From Thermoanaerobaculia bacterium (GTDB lineage: Bacteria; Acidobacteriota; Thermoanaerobaculia; Gp7-AA8): 64,000 bases of DNA. The notes under the pieces were generated by a model. That model ran no database searches. It worked only from the letters and a program-made list of their open reading frames with translations, and was not told the origin of the DNA. Positions within the stretch are counted from its first letter, which is position 1, and each line of letters starts with the position of its first letter. This document shows positions 51,613-60,655 of this stretch, piece after piece. The DNA lies in assembly GCA_017883205.1 (NCBI GenBank), contig JADGNZ010000006.1, positions 105,860 through 169,859 on the forward strand, read 5' to 3'. The position numbers and the translations under genes are program-made.

Positions 51613-54147
51613 TCAGAACGTTTTCAGGAATGCAATGAGCGCGTGTTTGTCGGCATCGGTCAGACCGGGCTCGCCTTCCTTCGCCGGCAGGAAATCGGTG
51701 CCGAAGTAGTGGCCTTTGTTGACGATGAAGTCTTTGCACTTGCTGACGCCGAGGAGTTTCGGCACCAGTGGCGCGAACTGCTTTCTGGCCTGCTCTTCGG
51801 TGTAGTTGGCAGGCAGAGATTTGAGGTCGTGCTTGATGTGAAGCAGAAGGTCGAGCACTTCCGGGCCCTTCGTCAGGTCGATGTTGGAGAGAAGGTTGAT
51901 CGGCGTGCCGGTGGGAATCGGTCCGAGCTTGACGCCGCCGGAGTTGAAGACGTTCGGGAAGAACTTGTCGAGCGTTCCGGAAAGGGGAGCCAGCGACGCA
52001 GGGAGGAATCCCGGCTCGACCGTGAGGAACGTCGGTCCCGGCGTGACATCGATGACTCCGGGATGCGATTTGCCGGAGACGGTGACGTAGCTGCGGCTGC
52101 CCTGCCGCTTCTCGGGCCAGAGCAACTGCGTGATGCCGTCTTCAAACGCCTTCTCGCGGCCGGCGACTGAACCGCTGCCCTCGAAGCTGCCGAGGCTGTT
52201 GTTCTGGAGGTAGGGCGCCGTCGACCAGACGCTGATCAACGAGGCCGGACGTGTGTAGCCGCGCCCGCCGCCGGGCATGTCGTACCAGGACGGCTCGCCG
52301 GTGTACGGATCGTGGATCATGACCTTGCCGACCGCGGGCAGGTTCTTGTTCGACTCGGAGGAGAAGTTGTCCCAGATGTCGTCCCGGATCGCGTTCGTTG
52401 CCAGCGGACTGCACATGTTCGTTTCCATCAGCGTCGACGGAACGCGCAGCTCGGTGGAGAGGAAGTTGTCTTTGAGGAAGTCGGGACTCATGACGATGGC
52501 CTTCATCTGGTCCTTGAATTCCTGGGTCTTGGTCCACTGCCAGTAGTCGTTCCAGTACTTGAGGTAATCCGGCCCGATGCTTCCGGGCGGGAAGAAGTTC
52601 GCGAACGCTTTGTCGGGCAGCTTGCTGGAGTGGCAACGCGCGCAACGCTCGGAGAAGACTTCCTTGCCACGCGGGACGAGCGCGGCGTCCGCGGCGAGAT
52701 AAGCGGCTCCGCCCGGAGCGTTGCTCAGGTAATCAGGCTTCGCGCTGGCGAGGAAGAAGAGCGCCAGGTCAGGCGTCTGTGCGATGTTCGCCTGCCAGTA
52801 CGTCGAGTTCTTGTCGGCGTCCGCGATCTTGATCGGCGAGATCGGCTTCAACCACGAGCCGCCGGCGAAAGGCGTGAAGTGGAGCAGCCATTCCTCGCTG
52901 AAGAGACCGATGTTGATGTACACGCGATTCAGTGCGCCGAGCGCGCCGACAGAGTCCGAGCCGTCTTTGAGCACATGCGTCGTGAAAGCTGTCTGCGTGC
53001 CCTTGTCGTAGAACTTGGTCAGCGGCGTGCCGGCCGGGACGTAGTCGTTGAACTGTTTGTTGTCCGCGCTGCCGCCGGCGAGATGTTCGGCGCCCCACTT
53101 GCGGCCGATCTCGAGACGCGCGCCGAGGTTGTAGATCGCGTTCATCGTGCGCGGGTTGTTGATCTGATCGGACGAGACGAGCGACGTATCGAGCGCGCCC
53201 GGACGCGAGGTGTGGATGAGCTGGAAGACGAAGCTCGACGCGTCGTGATCCCACAGGAGGATGCGGTCGATCCAGAAGTACTGCGCGCCGGGATTGCTGT
53301 TCAGATTGGCCCAGGTCGGGTTCTCGGGATCAGCAGGCGGATTGGTGGGATTCGGCCCGACGTGGCAGAAGCCGCACGACATGGCTACGCGATACGGCTT
53401 CACCAGTTTTGCATCGTTGTAATACGTGGGATCGGTGTAGTAGCGGTTCGCATCCCATTTCGCCTGCGCTTTTTCGTCGAAGGCTGGATTGGGGAAGAGG
53501 CGCAGTCCGACGATGCCGGTTCCGTAACCGTAGTACGAGCCGAGCGCCAGCTTGCCGGTGCCGCGGGCTCCAGTCTTGACGCCCGGATACTTCGTTTCGT
53601 TCTCGAATGGGTCGGGCCCGCAGCCGTTTCCTTCGACCCGCTCGTCGAGCCAGAGACCCCAGCGGTCGGCGCGCGGTCCGCTCGGTTTCTTGAAGCAGGG
53701 CTCGTTCACGAGTCCGAGGTACGACCAGCGGTTGGAGCGGCTGTACTGGAGGCTCGGATGGTTGGAGAGGGTTTTCAGCAGGTCGATGTATCCAGCGCCT
53801 TTGCGCGATAGCTCATCCCAGAGCCGGTCGTTGCCGGCGGTCCAGACGATCCAGTTGTTCCGGCCGATCACCGCGGCTTTCACGGCCGCGTCGGCGGTGA
53901 TGCCGGGGACGTACGGGTCGAGGGCGGCGCGAACGGCTTCCGGATTCTTCGTGACGCCGTAATCCATGTCCGCGTAGTAATCCTCGTCGGCACCCGGCAT
54001 GCTCTTGGCGTCGCGCCCGGCGGCCATGGCTTCGTCCTTGACCGTTCCCGGCTCCGGTGGCTTGTTCTCCAGAATCTTGTTCCAGATGTAAAGACCGCCG
54101 ATGACGACGATGACGATGATGATGATCGTGAGCAGGAGCTTCTTCAT
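51613..54147 (-). CDS. large dihaem c-type cytochrome, membrane-anchored (paralogue 2)
   Basis: An 844-aa paralogue of the dihaem lipoprotein at 45589-48057, alike from the MPGADEDYYADMDYG block to the identical ALIAFLKTF ending. The haem motifs CGFCH and CARCH are at corresponding sites. In place of a lipoprotein signal it has an N-terminal membrane anchor (LLLTIIIIVIVVIGGLYIW). AAGGAGG precedes the ATG. It heads an operon with the GMC oxidoreductase (24-base gap) and the catalase-like gene. Copy 6 of the shared motif ends 44 bases upstream. Anchoring in the inner membrane rather than by lipid suggests distinct partners for the two paralogues. Confidence 0.85.
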   Translation of the reverse strand: MKKLLLTIIIIVIVVIGGLYIWNKILENKPPEPGTVKDEAMAAGRDAKSMPGADEDYYADMDYGVTKNPEAVRAALDPYVPGITADAAVKAAVIGRNNWIVWTAGNDRLWDELSRKGAGYIDLLKTLSNHPSLQYSRSNRWSYLGLVNEPCFKKPSGPRADRWGLWLDERVEGNGCGPDPFENETKYPGVKTGARGTGKLALGSYYGYGTGIVGLRLFPNPAFDEKAQAKWDANRYYTDPTYYNDAKLVKPYRVAMSCGFCHVGPNPTNPPADPENPTWANLNSNPGAQYFWIDRILLWDHDASSFVFQLIHTSRPGALDTSLVSSDQINNPRTMNAIYNLGARLEIGRKWGAEHLAGGSADNKQFNDYVPAGTPLTKFYDKGTQTAFTTHVLKDGSDSVGALGALNRVYINIGLFSEEWLLHFTPFAGGSWLKPISPIKIADADKNSTYWQANIAQTPDLALFFLASAKPDYLSNAPGGAAYLAADAALVPRGKEVFSERCARCHSSKLPDKAFANFFPPGSIGPDYLKYWNDYWQWTKTQEFKDQMKAIVMSPDFLKDNFLSTELRVPSTLMETNMCSPLATNAIRDDIWDNFSSESNKNLPAVGKVMIHDPYTGEPSWYDMPGGGRGYTRPASLISVWSTAPYLQNNSLGSFEGSGSVAGREKAFEDGITQLLWPEKRQGSRSYVTVSGKSHPGVIDVTPGPTFLTVEPGFLPASLAPLSGTLDKFFPNVFNSGGVKLGPIPTGTPINLLSNIDLTKGPEVLDLLLHIKHDLKSLPANYTEEQARKQFAPLVPKLLGVSKCKDFIVNKGHYFGTDFLPAKEGEPGLTDADKHALIAFLKTF

Positions 54148-54191
54148 GGATTCCTCCTTGACGAGGCAGTCAACCCCATCCTTCTATATGT

Positions 54192-54222
54192 AGGAGTGAT
54201 TGGGCCGACGGTTTCCCCACCC
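54192..54222 (-). promoter_or_regulatory. shared bipartite motif, copy 6 (before dihaem cytochrome 2)
   Basis: On the minus strand GGGTGGGGAAAC (54222 to 54211), exactly 12 bases, then CACTCCT (54198 to 54192). Two substitutions in the first block, second block exact. It ends 44 bases before the cytochrome ATG. Confidence 0.6.
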
Positions 54223-54259
54223 TGAGTTTCTAATTTTGCGTGAAAGTCACCCACTGTCG

Positions 54260-54295
54260 GATCGGTCGGATCAGTCGGATCGGTCGGATCGGACG
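54260..54295. repeat. 9-bp tandem repeat GATCGGTCG, 4 units
   Basis: Units at 54260, 54269, 54278 and 54287 (GATCGGTCG, GATCAGTCG, GATCGGTCG, GATCGGACG) in the gap between the Crp/Fnr gene and the dihaem cytochrome operon. Short, probably slippage-generated. Confidence 0.75.
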
Positions 54296-54343
54296 AAGGA
54301 CCTCACTGGAGACCCGGCCCGCATGGCCGTCGTTCGGGTCGAA

Positions 54344-54997
54344 CTACATCTTCGCCAGTTCGCGAAGGCGCGTCATGCTCGGAATCTCCAGGACGTGACC
54401 CTTGACGACGATCACGCCGATTCCCGACAGCGCCGACATTGTCCGTGAGACCGTCTCGCGCGACGCGCCGATCATCTGACCGATCTGCTCGTGGGTCAGA
54501 TCCATGTTCAGCCAGACATGATCATTGGGATGGTCGCCTGACTCGACCCAGGAGACGAGAAGACGTGCGAGCTTCTCGCGGATGCTGCTGGAGAGGTTGA
54601 GAGTGCGCAGGTCGCGCTGCGAGTCGTAGTAGTTCACGCTGAGCTGCTCGATGACCTGTCGCGACGCGTCCGGAGACTTCTTCAGAAAATTGAGAAAGTC
54701 TTCGCGCAGAACGTACGACACGCGCGACGGTTCTATCGCCTCGGTGCTGAAAACATAGGGCTTGCCGAGGATGATGGCGTTGAGCCCGAGTAGCTCGCCG
54801 GCGTTCGCTATCTTGGTGATGAACGTTTTCCCGCGCGTGTTCGATCCGAACATCTTGGCGCGGCCGGAATCGAGAATGTGCAGGCCCTCAGGTGCGTCGC
54901 CTTCGTTGAACAGAATGCTGCCCTGTTGATACACGCGTGACGTGCGCTTGCACGTGACAAACGTCTGTAGTGCCGAAGTGTCGAAAATACGAGGCAT
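54344..54997 (-). CDS. Crp/Fnr family transcriptional regulator
   Basis: A 217-aa regulator. The N-terminal cyclic-nucleotide-binding-type beta roll (residues ~15-125, with VYQQGSILFNEGDAPEGLHILDSGRAKMF) is followed by a dimerisation helix and a C-terminal winged helix (DLTHEQIGQMIGASRETVSRTMSAL, the Crp/Fnr DNA-recognition helix). No cysteine cluster for an Fnr-type Fe-S centre is apparent; only C16 occurs early, so it is not a classical oxygen sensor. Its targets are unknown. It lies next to the cytochrome and two-component genes. A perfect palindrome in its upstream region (55062-55077) may be an autoregulatory operator. Confidence 0.92.
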   Translation of the reverse strand: MPRIFDTSALQTFVTCKRTSRVYQQGSILFNEGDAPEGLHILDSGRAKMFGSNTRGKTFITKIANAGELLGLNAIILGKPYVFSTEAIEPSRVSYVLREDFLNFLKKSPDASRQVIEQLSVNYYDSQRDLRTLNLSSSIREKLARLLVSWVESGDHPNDHVWLNMDLTHEQIGQMIGASRETVSRTMSALSGIGVIVVKGHVLEIPSMTRLRELAKM

Positions 54998-55061
54998 ATC
55001 GACCGACTCAAAATGGAATGCAACAACAAAACTACAGAGTGCGCAATCAGTTTATCGCAAG

Positions 55062-55086
55062 TCACCAGATATGGTGATTGACGTCA
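55062..55086. promoter_or_regulatory. candidate palindromic operator in the Crp/Fnr-kinase divergent region
   Basis: TCACCA-GATA-TGGTGA (55062-55077) is a perfect 6-bp inverted repeat with a 4-base centre, the 16-base size of a Crp-family site. The palindrome TGACGTCA follows at 55079-55086. Both lie in the 390-base divergent gap (54998-55387) between the Crp/Fnr gene and the kinase gene. The rest of this gap shows no gene or repeat that I recognise. Confidence 0.4.
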
Positions 55087-55387
55087 CGTCACCGTATCGA
55101 GCATCACGGCCTTCCAGCGTATCGCGTGAAATGATCATTTGTGCGCCCCGAACGGTTCGCTTGCCGTCAGTTCCCGCCGTGGCGCACCTCTCCCTTTACT
55201 TCCGGGCTGGCCCCGATCGGTTTGAGTCTTTGAATGAGAAAGGATCATACGAGGCAGCCGATGAGCAGATCGACGTTTATTTGCCACACAGAAGGGAGTA
55301 TAACAGTAATCGACTTTAGTCGAATCAGAGATCTGGAGCGCTCTCAGGGCATCGCGCGGGGTGCTCATGGCTGAGGAGGGCTAGCTA

Positions 55388-56527
55388 GTGACGTCCGTCC
55401 CGCAACAACCCGAAGATCAATTCCGCGGCCTCCTCGAAGCTGCGCCCGATGCGATGGTCATTGTCAATCAGGCCGGCTCGATCGTCCTCGTGAACACACA
55501 AACCGAAAGGTTGTTCGGTTTTAGCCGCGAGGAGTTGCTCGGCAAACAAATCGAAGTGTTGATCCCGGCTCGATTTCACGCCCACCACGGCGGCCATCGC
55601 GATGGCTACTTTGCGGACCCGCACGTCCGGCCGATGGGGGCAGGGCTGGAACTTTTTGGTTTGCGCCGCGACGGCACGGAGTTCCCGGTTGAGATCAGTC
55701 TGAGCCCGCTGCGAACGCCGGAGGGGTTGCTGGTCACCAGCGCCATCCGCGACATCTCCGACCGCAAGCGGATCGAGCGTGCGCTGAAGGAAAAGAACAA
55801 CGAGCTGGAACGGGCCAATCAGGCCAAGGACCGGTTCCTGGCCAGCATGTCCCACGAGCTGCGTACGCCGCTCAACGGCATTATCGGCTTCGCCGAGTTT
55901 CTCGCGGATGGCAGGCCCGGTTCGGTCAATGAGAAACAGAAGGAGTATCTCGAAGACATCCTCAAGAGCGGTCAGCACCTGCTTCATCTCATCAACGACA
56001 TGCTCGACCTCGTGAAGGTTCAGGCCGGAAAACTCGAGTTGAGCCCGGAAGTCTTCGAGATCCGGTCCGGGATCGAAGAGGTCTGCGCCGTCGTCCATCC
56101 GATTGCCGAGCAGAAGAACATCGATGTTCGCGTCGAGATCGACCCCGGCCTGGACACCATCACGCTTGATCTGCAGCGTTTTCGCCAGATCCTCTACAAC
56201 CTCCTCTCAAACGCGCTGAAGTTCACGGATGACGGCGGGGTCGTGACGATCAGGGCGGACCGCCGTGCGGATGGAAGCATCCGTCTTTCGGTTCGAGATA
56301 GCGGCATCGGCATCGCCGCGGACGACATCCCGCGGCTCTTCACCGAGTTCGAGCAGTTGGAAACCGGTATTGCCCGCCGTTTTGGAGGCACCGGCCTCGG
56401 CCTGGCGTTGACCAAGAGCATCGTCACGTTGCAGGGAGGCTCCATCGACGTCGAGAGCGAGGTCGGCATCGGCAGCACCTTCACCGTCGCTCTGCCGCAG
56501 GGCTCCCTGGAAGAGGAAGGACCGTGA
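55388..56527 (+). CDS. PAS-domain sensor histidine kinase
   Basis: A 379-aa soluble kinase. An N-terminal PAS domain (~10-125; [28 protein letters not shown]) senses a cofactor or redox signal. HisKA carries H156 in [12 protein letters not shown]. The catalytic ATPase domain shows the N box [12 protein letters not shown]1 DSGIGI and G2 [10 protein letters not shown]. It starts with GTG preceded by AGGAGG. No membrane span: the signal is cytoplasmic. Its stop overlaps the GTG of the receiver gene that follows; all four genes of this cassette are joined by 4-base overlaps, suggesting a phosphorelay made in fixed ratio. Confidence 0.92.
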   Translation: MTSVPQQPEDQFRGLLEAAPDAMVIVNQAGSIVLVNTQTERLFGFSREELLGKQIEVLIPARFHAHHGGHRDGYFADPHVRPMGAGLELFGLRRDGTEFPVEISLSPLRTPEGLLVTSAIRDISDRKRIERALKEKNNELERANQAKDRFLASMSHELRTPLNGIIGFAEFLADGRPGSVNEKQKEYLEDILKSGQHLLHLINDMLDLVKVQAGKLELSPEVFEIRSGIEEVCAVVHPIAEQKNIDVRVEIDPGLDTITLDLQRFRQILYNLLSNALKFTDDGGVVTIRADRRADGSIRLSVRDSGIGIAADDIPRLFTEFEQLETGIARRFGGTGLGLALTKSIVTLQGGSIDVESEVGIGSTFTVALPQGSLEEEGP

Positions 56528-56916
56528 GCGAAATCACGATCCTGGTCGTGGACGACAACCCCACGAACCTGAAGCTCGTCGCCGACGTTCTCGCATTTGA
56601 CGGCTATCGCATTCTCAAAGCGGGCGATGCCGAAGAGGCGCAGGAGCTCATCAAGACTTCGCCGCCCGATCTCATCCTCATGGACATCGCTTTGCCGGGC
56701 ATGGACGGGCTGACCCTCACGCGTCAGATCAAAGCGAACGACAAAACGCACGACATCGTCGTCGTGGCGTTGACGGCGTTTGCTATGAAGGGGGACGACG
56801 AGAAGGCGCGCGCAGCCGGATGCGATGGCTACATCACCAAGCCGATCGACACCAGGAAGTTGCCGGGGTACGTAGCCGAATGCCTGGACCGCCGCCGGAC
56901 AGGAGGGCCGTTATGA
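56524..56916 (+). CDS. single-domain response regulator
   Basis: A 130-aa receiver domain without an output domain. The acidic pocket is DDN (D10, D11), the phospho-acceptor D54 lies in [11 protein letters not shown], and the conserved Thr/Lys pair is in [11 protein letters not shown] and YITKPID. Such stand-alone receivers act as phosphate shuttles or diffusible CheY-like regulators. GTG start overlaps the kinase stop; its own stop overlaps the next receiver's ATG. Confidence 0.92.
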   Translation: MSEITILVVDDNPTNLKLVADVLAFDGYRILKAGDAEEAQELIKTSPPDLILMDIALPGMDGLTLTRQIKANDKTHDIVVVALTAFAMKGDDEKARAAGCDGYITKPIDTRKLPGYVAECLDRRRTGGPL

Positions 56917-57293
56917 AAATCCTCGTCATCGAAAATCAACCCATCGAGCTGAAACTGGCAGGGCTCGTATTGGAAGCGGCCGGCTTCACCGTGAACGGCA
57001 TCGACGCCGCGGAGCAGGCATTCGCCTCGATCAAGGCTGATCGTCCGCAGGTCATCCTGCTGGATATGGGTCTGCCCGGTATGGACGGTCTTGCACTGGT
57101 GAGACTGCTGAAGGCCGATCCGGAAACTGCCTCGATCCACGTCGTAGCTGTCACGTCGTATCCGGAGAAGTTTTCTCGCGCCAAAGCGGTCGAAGCGGGA
57201 TGCGATGGCTATTTGTTGAAACCGATCAGCACGCGCACACTGCCGCAGGAGTTGAGTGACCTCGTCGACCGAGGCACGAGAGACGAACAATGA
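56913..57293 (+). CDS. single-domain response regulator with altered acidic pocket
   Basis: A 126-aa stand-alone receiver domain (ATG 56913, AGGAGG at 56901-56906). The phospho-acceptor is D51 in LLDMGLPGMDG, with conserved T in AVTSYPEKF and K in YLLKPIS. The usual acidic pair near the N-terminus is E7-N8 (VIENQP) instead of two aspartates, so magnesium binding and phosphotransfer may be weaker. It is otherwise similar to the preceding receiver, probably its duplicate. Overlaps the following hybrid kinase by ATGA. Confidence 0.9.
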   Translation: MKILVIENQPIELKLAGLVLEAAGFTVNGIDAAEQAFASIKADRPQVILLDMGLPGMDGLALVRLLKADPETASIHVVAVTSYPEKFSRAKAVEAGCDGYLLKPISTRTLPQELSDLVDRGTRDEQ

Positions 57294-60112
57294 AGTCGTT
57301 GAAAATCCTCATCGTCGACGACGTGGCCGTCAACCTGAAGCTTCTTCGGGTGCGGCTGGAAGGGGAGGGTCATCAGGTCGTCCAGGCGCGCAATGGCGTC
57401 GAGGCGCTGAAGGTGCTGGATGCCGAGGGCGCCGACGTCATCATCTCCGACATCCTCATGCCGGTGATGGACGGGTATCGGCTCTGTCACGAAGTGCGCC
57501 GCAGCGAACGATTCAAAAACCTTCCCTTCATCATTCACACAGCCACCTACACGTCGCCTGCCGATAAAGAGTTGTCCCTCGGCCTCGGTGCGGACTCCTA
57601 TCTGCACAAGCCGGCTTCCGCTCAGGATTTGATGAACGCGATCAGCAACGCGCTGAATACCGCACATCAAGAACCCGCTCTTTCTCTGGACGGCATGGAG
57701 GTCCTCAATCAATACAGCGAGAGGCTGGTGTCGAAGCTCGAGGAGAAAAACATCGAGCTGACTGCTGCCGTCAACCAGCTCGGATTGCAAACGACAGCGC
57801 TCGAAACAGCAGCCGACGCAATCCTGATCACCGACCGGAAGGGAACGATTCTCTGGGTCAATCGCGCATTTTCGACCATGACCGGATACAGCAGCGATGA
57901 AGCCCTCGGCAATACGCCTCGCATTCTCAACTCCGGAATGCACGACGCCGGGTTCTATCGCCAGTTCTGGCAGACCATCAAAGGCGGTCAGGTTTGGCGC
58001 GGTGAATTTGCGAACCGCTGCAAGGATGGCAGCATTCGTTACGACGACCAGACGATCAGTCCTGTGCTCGGCCCCGACGGCGAGGTCACGCATTTCGTCG
58101 GTGTTTTGCACGACGTGACAGAGCGAAAACGGGCTGAGGAGGAGCTCCGCAATACCCACGCCCAATTACGTCAGTTGCTCGACCACAGTCCGGCCGTTCT
58201 CTACGCATTGAAAGTGGCTGGCGAAGCGTTCGCGCCTCGATTAGTCAGCGAAAACATCAACCGATTGCTCGGATTTGCCGCAGAGGAGACGCTGAGTCCC
58301 GATTGGTGGCTGGAGCGATTACACCCCGAGGATCGGGATCTGGCATTGACGGGTCTGGACGAAACCCTCCGCGAGGGAGTGAGCTGTACTGAATATCGCG
58401 TGCAGCACAAAGATGGCACGTATCGCTGGGTGGAAGACAATCGCCGCCTGATTCGCGACGAGCGAGGCGAGCCGGCGGAGGTCGTGGGCGTCTGGACCGA
58501 CATCACGGAGCGCCGGAGCGCTCAGGACGAATTGCGGGAAAGCGAACGGCGATTCAGCGGCATGCTCGGCAACCTGCAGTTGGTTTCGGCGACGCTCGAC
58601 CGCGATGCGCGCATCACCTACTGCAACGACTATCTCCTTCGTCTGACGGGATGGGATCGTGAAGACGTGCTTGGCAAGAGCTGGTTCGAAGTCTTCCTGC
58701 CGGCCGAGCAGCAGCCCGAAGTGAAGGTCCTGCACTCGTCGCTGCTCGCCGACCAGCCGGAGTCGTGGCATCACGAGAACGAGATCGTCACCCGAGCCGG
58801 GGAGCGGCGGCTCATCTCCTGGAACAATACGGTTCTTCGCTCGGCCGCGGGCGAAGTGATCGGCACCGCCAGCATCGGCGAGGACATCACCGATCGTAAG
58901 AGTCTCGAAAAGCAGCTTCTGCGAACACAGCGCATGGAAAGCCTGGGCACGCTCGCCGGCGGCATCGCCCACGATCTGAACAACCTCTTCATGCCCATCC
59001 TCATGGGAGCGTCTCTGATCAGAAGGGTCGAGACCGGAGATGCCACGCGGAAGGCGGTCGACAACATCGAGCGCTGCGTCAGACGCGGTACCGATCTCGT
59101 GAAGCAGGTGCTGTTGTTTGCGCGAGGCCTCGAGGGCTCGCGGATCGTGATCGATACCGCCAGCATCGTGAAAGAGGTGGAGTCGATTGCGAACAGCACC
59201 TTCCCCAAGAATGTGACGTTCGTAACCACCCTCGCGCCCAATCTTCCGATGCTTTCCGGTGACCCGACGCAATTGACACAGGTGCTGCTGAACCTTTGCG
59301 TCAATGCGCGCGACGCCATGCCCGCCGGAGGAAAGATCACGGTATCGATGGGGAGCACCGACGTCGAGCTGCAATACGCCGCTGCGCACGGCGGATCAGG
59401 CGGCGGACGTTACGTCGTCGTCGAAGTTGCCGATACCGGGACCGGGATCCCGCCCCAGATCATCGATCGGATTTTCGAGCCTTTTTTCACTACCAAAGAG
59501 ACCGGCCATGGCACCGGCCTCGGGCTCTCGACGTCCATCGGAATCGTGCGAAGTCACGGCGGATTTCTCACCGTTTCGAGCGAAGTCGGCCGAGGCAGTT
59601 CGTTCAAGGTCTACTTCCCCGCGCTTTTCGACGGCGCCTTTGTAGCCGCCGAGGGTACCGAAAAAGAGAAGGATCCCACGCGGGGAGAGGGCGAGTTGAT
59701 TCTCGTTGTCGACGATGAGCGAGCCATTCTCGATATCACCAGCCAGACGCTCGCTGCATTCGGCTATGAAGTTCTCACAGCCGAAGAGGGCGCGCAGGCC
59801 ATTGACACGTATGTCCTCCATCGATCGAGAATCGCGCTCGTTCTCACCGACATGGCCATGCCGATCATCGATGGCGCAACGCTCATCAGCGCCCTGCGCC
59901 GGATCGACCCCGAAGTCCGCATCATCGCCGTGAGCGGCGGACCGATCGAAGCCGCCAGAGCGGGGAAGAACGGGACGCCCCACTTCCTGGCCAAGCCTTT
60001 TACGGCCGAGACGCTCCTGCGTACAGTGTTCGAAGTGCTTCGAGACCGGACGCCGGCGAGCCGGGGGGAGAAGGCGCACCCGAGGCCGGATGAAGGGAGA
60101 GTCAATACCTAG
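57290..60112 (+). CDS. hybrid sensor histidine kinase (REC-PAS-PAS-PAS-HisKA-HATPase-REC)
   Basis: A 940-aa hybrid kinase. N-terminal receiver (residues 1-~125, phospho-acceptor D54 in [11 protein letters not shown]), then three PAS domains (each ending in a typical DVTERKR, DITERRS or DITDRKS). HisKA carries its histidine in [11 protein letters not shown]; the HATPase shows [20 protein letters not shown]-terminal receiver has DMAMPIIDG. The GIAHDLNN type of H-box is typical of NtrB-like kinases. No membrane span. The last ~23 codons ([20 protein letters not shown] region) are derived from a REP-like hairpin element of the kind found intergenically elsewhere here. It is the final gene of the four-gene phosphorelay cassette. 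Confidence 0.93.
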   Translation: MKSLKILIVDDVAVNLKLLRVRLEGEGHQVVQARNGVEALKVLDAEGADVIISDILMPVMDGYRLCHEVRRSERFKNLPFIIHTATYTSPADKELSLGLGADSYLHKPASAQDLMNAISNALNTAHQEPALSLDGMEVLNQYSERLVSKLEEKNIELTAAVNQLGLQTTALETAADAILITDRKGTILWVNRAFSTMTGYSSDEALGNTPRILNSGMHDAGFYRQFWQTIKGGQVWRGEFANRCKDGSIRYDDQTISPVLGPDGEVTHFVGVLHDVTERKRAEEELRNTHAQLRQLLDHSPAVLYALKVAGEAFAPRLVSENINRLLGFAAEETLSPDWWLERLHPEDRDLALTGLDETLREGVSCTEYRVQHKDGTYRWVEDNRRLIRDERGEPAEVVGVWTDITERRSAQDELRESERRFSGMLGNLQLVSATLDRDARITYCNDYLLRLTGWDREDVLGKSWFEVFLPAEQQPEVKVLHSSLLADQPESWHHENEIVTRAGERRLISWNNTVLRSAAGEVIGTASIGEDITDRKSLEKQLLRTQRMESLGTLAGGIAHDLNNLFMPILMGASLIRRVETGDATRKAVDNIERCVRRGTDLVKQVLLFARGLEGSRIVIDTASIVKEVESIANSTFPKNVTFVTTLAPNLPMLSGDPTQLTQVLLNLCVNARDAMPAGGKITVSMGSTDVELQYAAAHGGSGGGRYVVVEVADTGTGIPPQIIDRIFEPFFTTKETGHGTGLGLSTSIGIVRSHGGFLTVSSEVGRGSSFKVYFPALFDGAFVAAEGTEKEKDPTRGEGELILVVDDERAILDITSQTLAAFGYEVLTAEEGAQAIDTYVLHRSRIALVLTDMAMPIIDGATLISALRRIDPEVRIIAVSGGPIEAARAGKNGTPHFLAKPFTAETLLRTVFEVLRDRTPASRGEKAHPRPDEGRVNT

Positions 60113-60122
60113 CGAACCCTCG

Positions 60123-60190
60123 TCACCACAGAGACGCGGAGGTCGCAGAGCAGGGTTTTGACTCGGTGCCCTCAGTGTCTCTGTGGTTCA
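60123..60190. repeat. dispersed palindrome (CCACAGAG family), copy 3
   Basis: CACCACAGAGACGCGGAGG at the left and CCTCAGTGTCTCTGTGG at the right, an imperfect inverted repeat of ~68 bp between the hybrid kinase and DUF1569 genes (convergent). Close to copy 1 in its right half. Confidence 0.75.
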
Positions 60191-60205
60191 TTCTTGTCCG
60201 ACCGG

Positions 60206-60655
60206 CTACACCCCGAACTGCTGCAAGTGATGGTCGATGTGCTTGTACATCAACTCGCCCCACTCCTGGCCGCTCAGTTTGCCGAAGAACGCGTGCGTCT
60301 GTTCGGCGGCCTTCGCAGGGCCTCGCGCGACCAGACGATCGATGAGCTCGAGCAGCTTCTGCCGCTCGGCAACGAAATCGCGTTCGTCGGTGACGATGAA
60401 TGAGGGATCGGTCGGGCCGTTGCGGCTGAACGGCTTTTCGCCGAGCATCGAGGAGCGGAAGAACGGCATCAGGATCTTGCCGATGAACTTCTGTTTCATC
60501 GGCCGGTCGCCGGTACCCGTCTCGAGAGCCCGCGCGCAGTGCGTGACCATCTGCGAGGCATTCATCTTCCCCCACCCGCGCGCGCTGTCTGCCCGCACCG
60601 TCAGAAGCCGCTGCCGAATCGATTCGCGGTCGGCTGGCTCGAAGAGGGTTTTCAT
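60206..60655 (-). CDS. DUF1569 domain protein
   Basis: A 149-aa protein with the DUF1569 pattern: an early helix MNASQMVTHCARALETGTGD, then KQKFIGKILMPF, ending with LSGQEWGELMYKHIDHHLQQFGV. The fold is DinB-like (four-helix bundle); its histidines (MVTHC and YKHIDHHLQQF) could bind a metal. The function is unknown. The start codon overlaps the stop of the preceding secreted-protein gene by four bases. Confidence 0.85.
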   Translation of the reverse strand: MKTLFEPADRESIRQRLLTVRADSARGWGKMNASQMVTHCARALETGTGDRPMKQKFIGKILMPFFRSSMLGEKPFSRNGPTDPSFIVTDERDFVAERQKLLELIDRLVARGPAKAAEQTHAFFGKLSGQEWGELMYKHIDHHLQQFGV

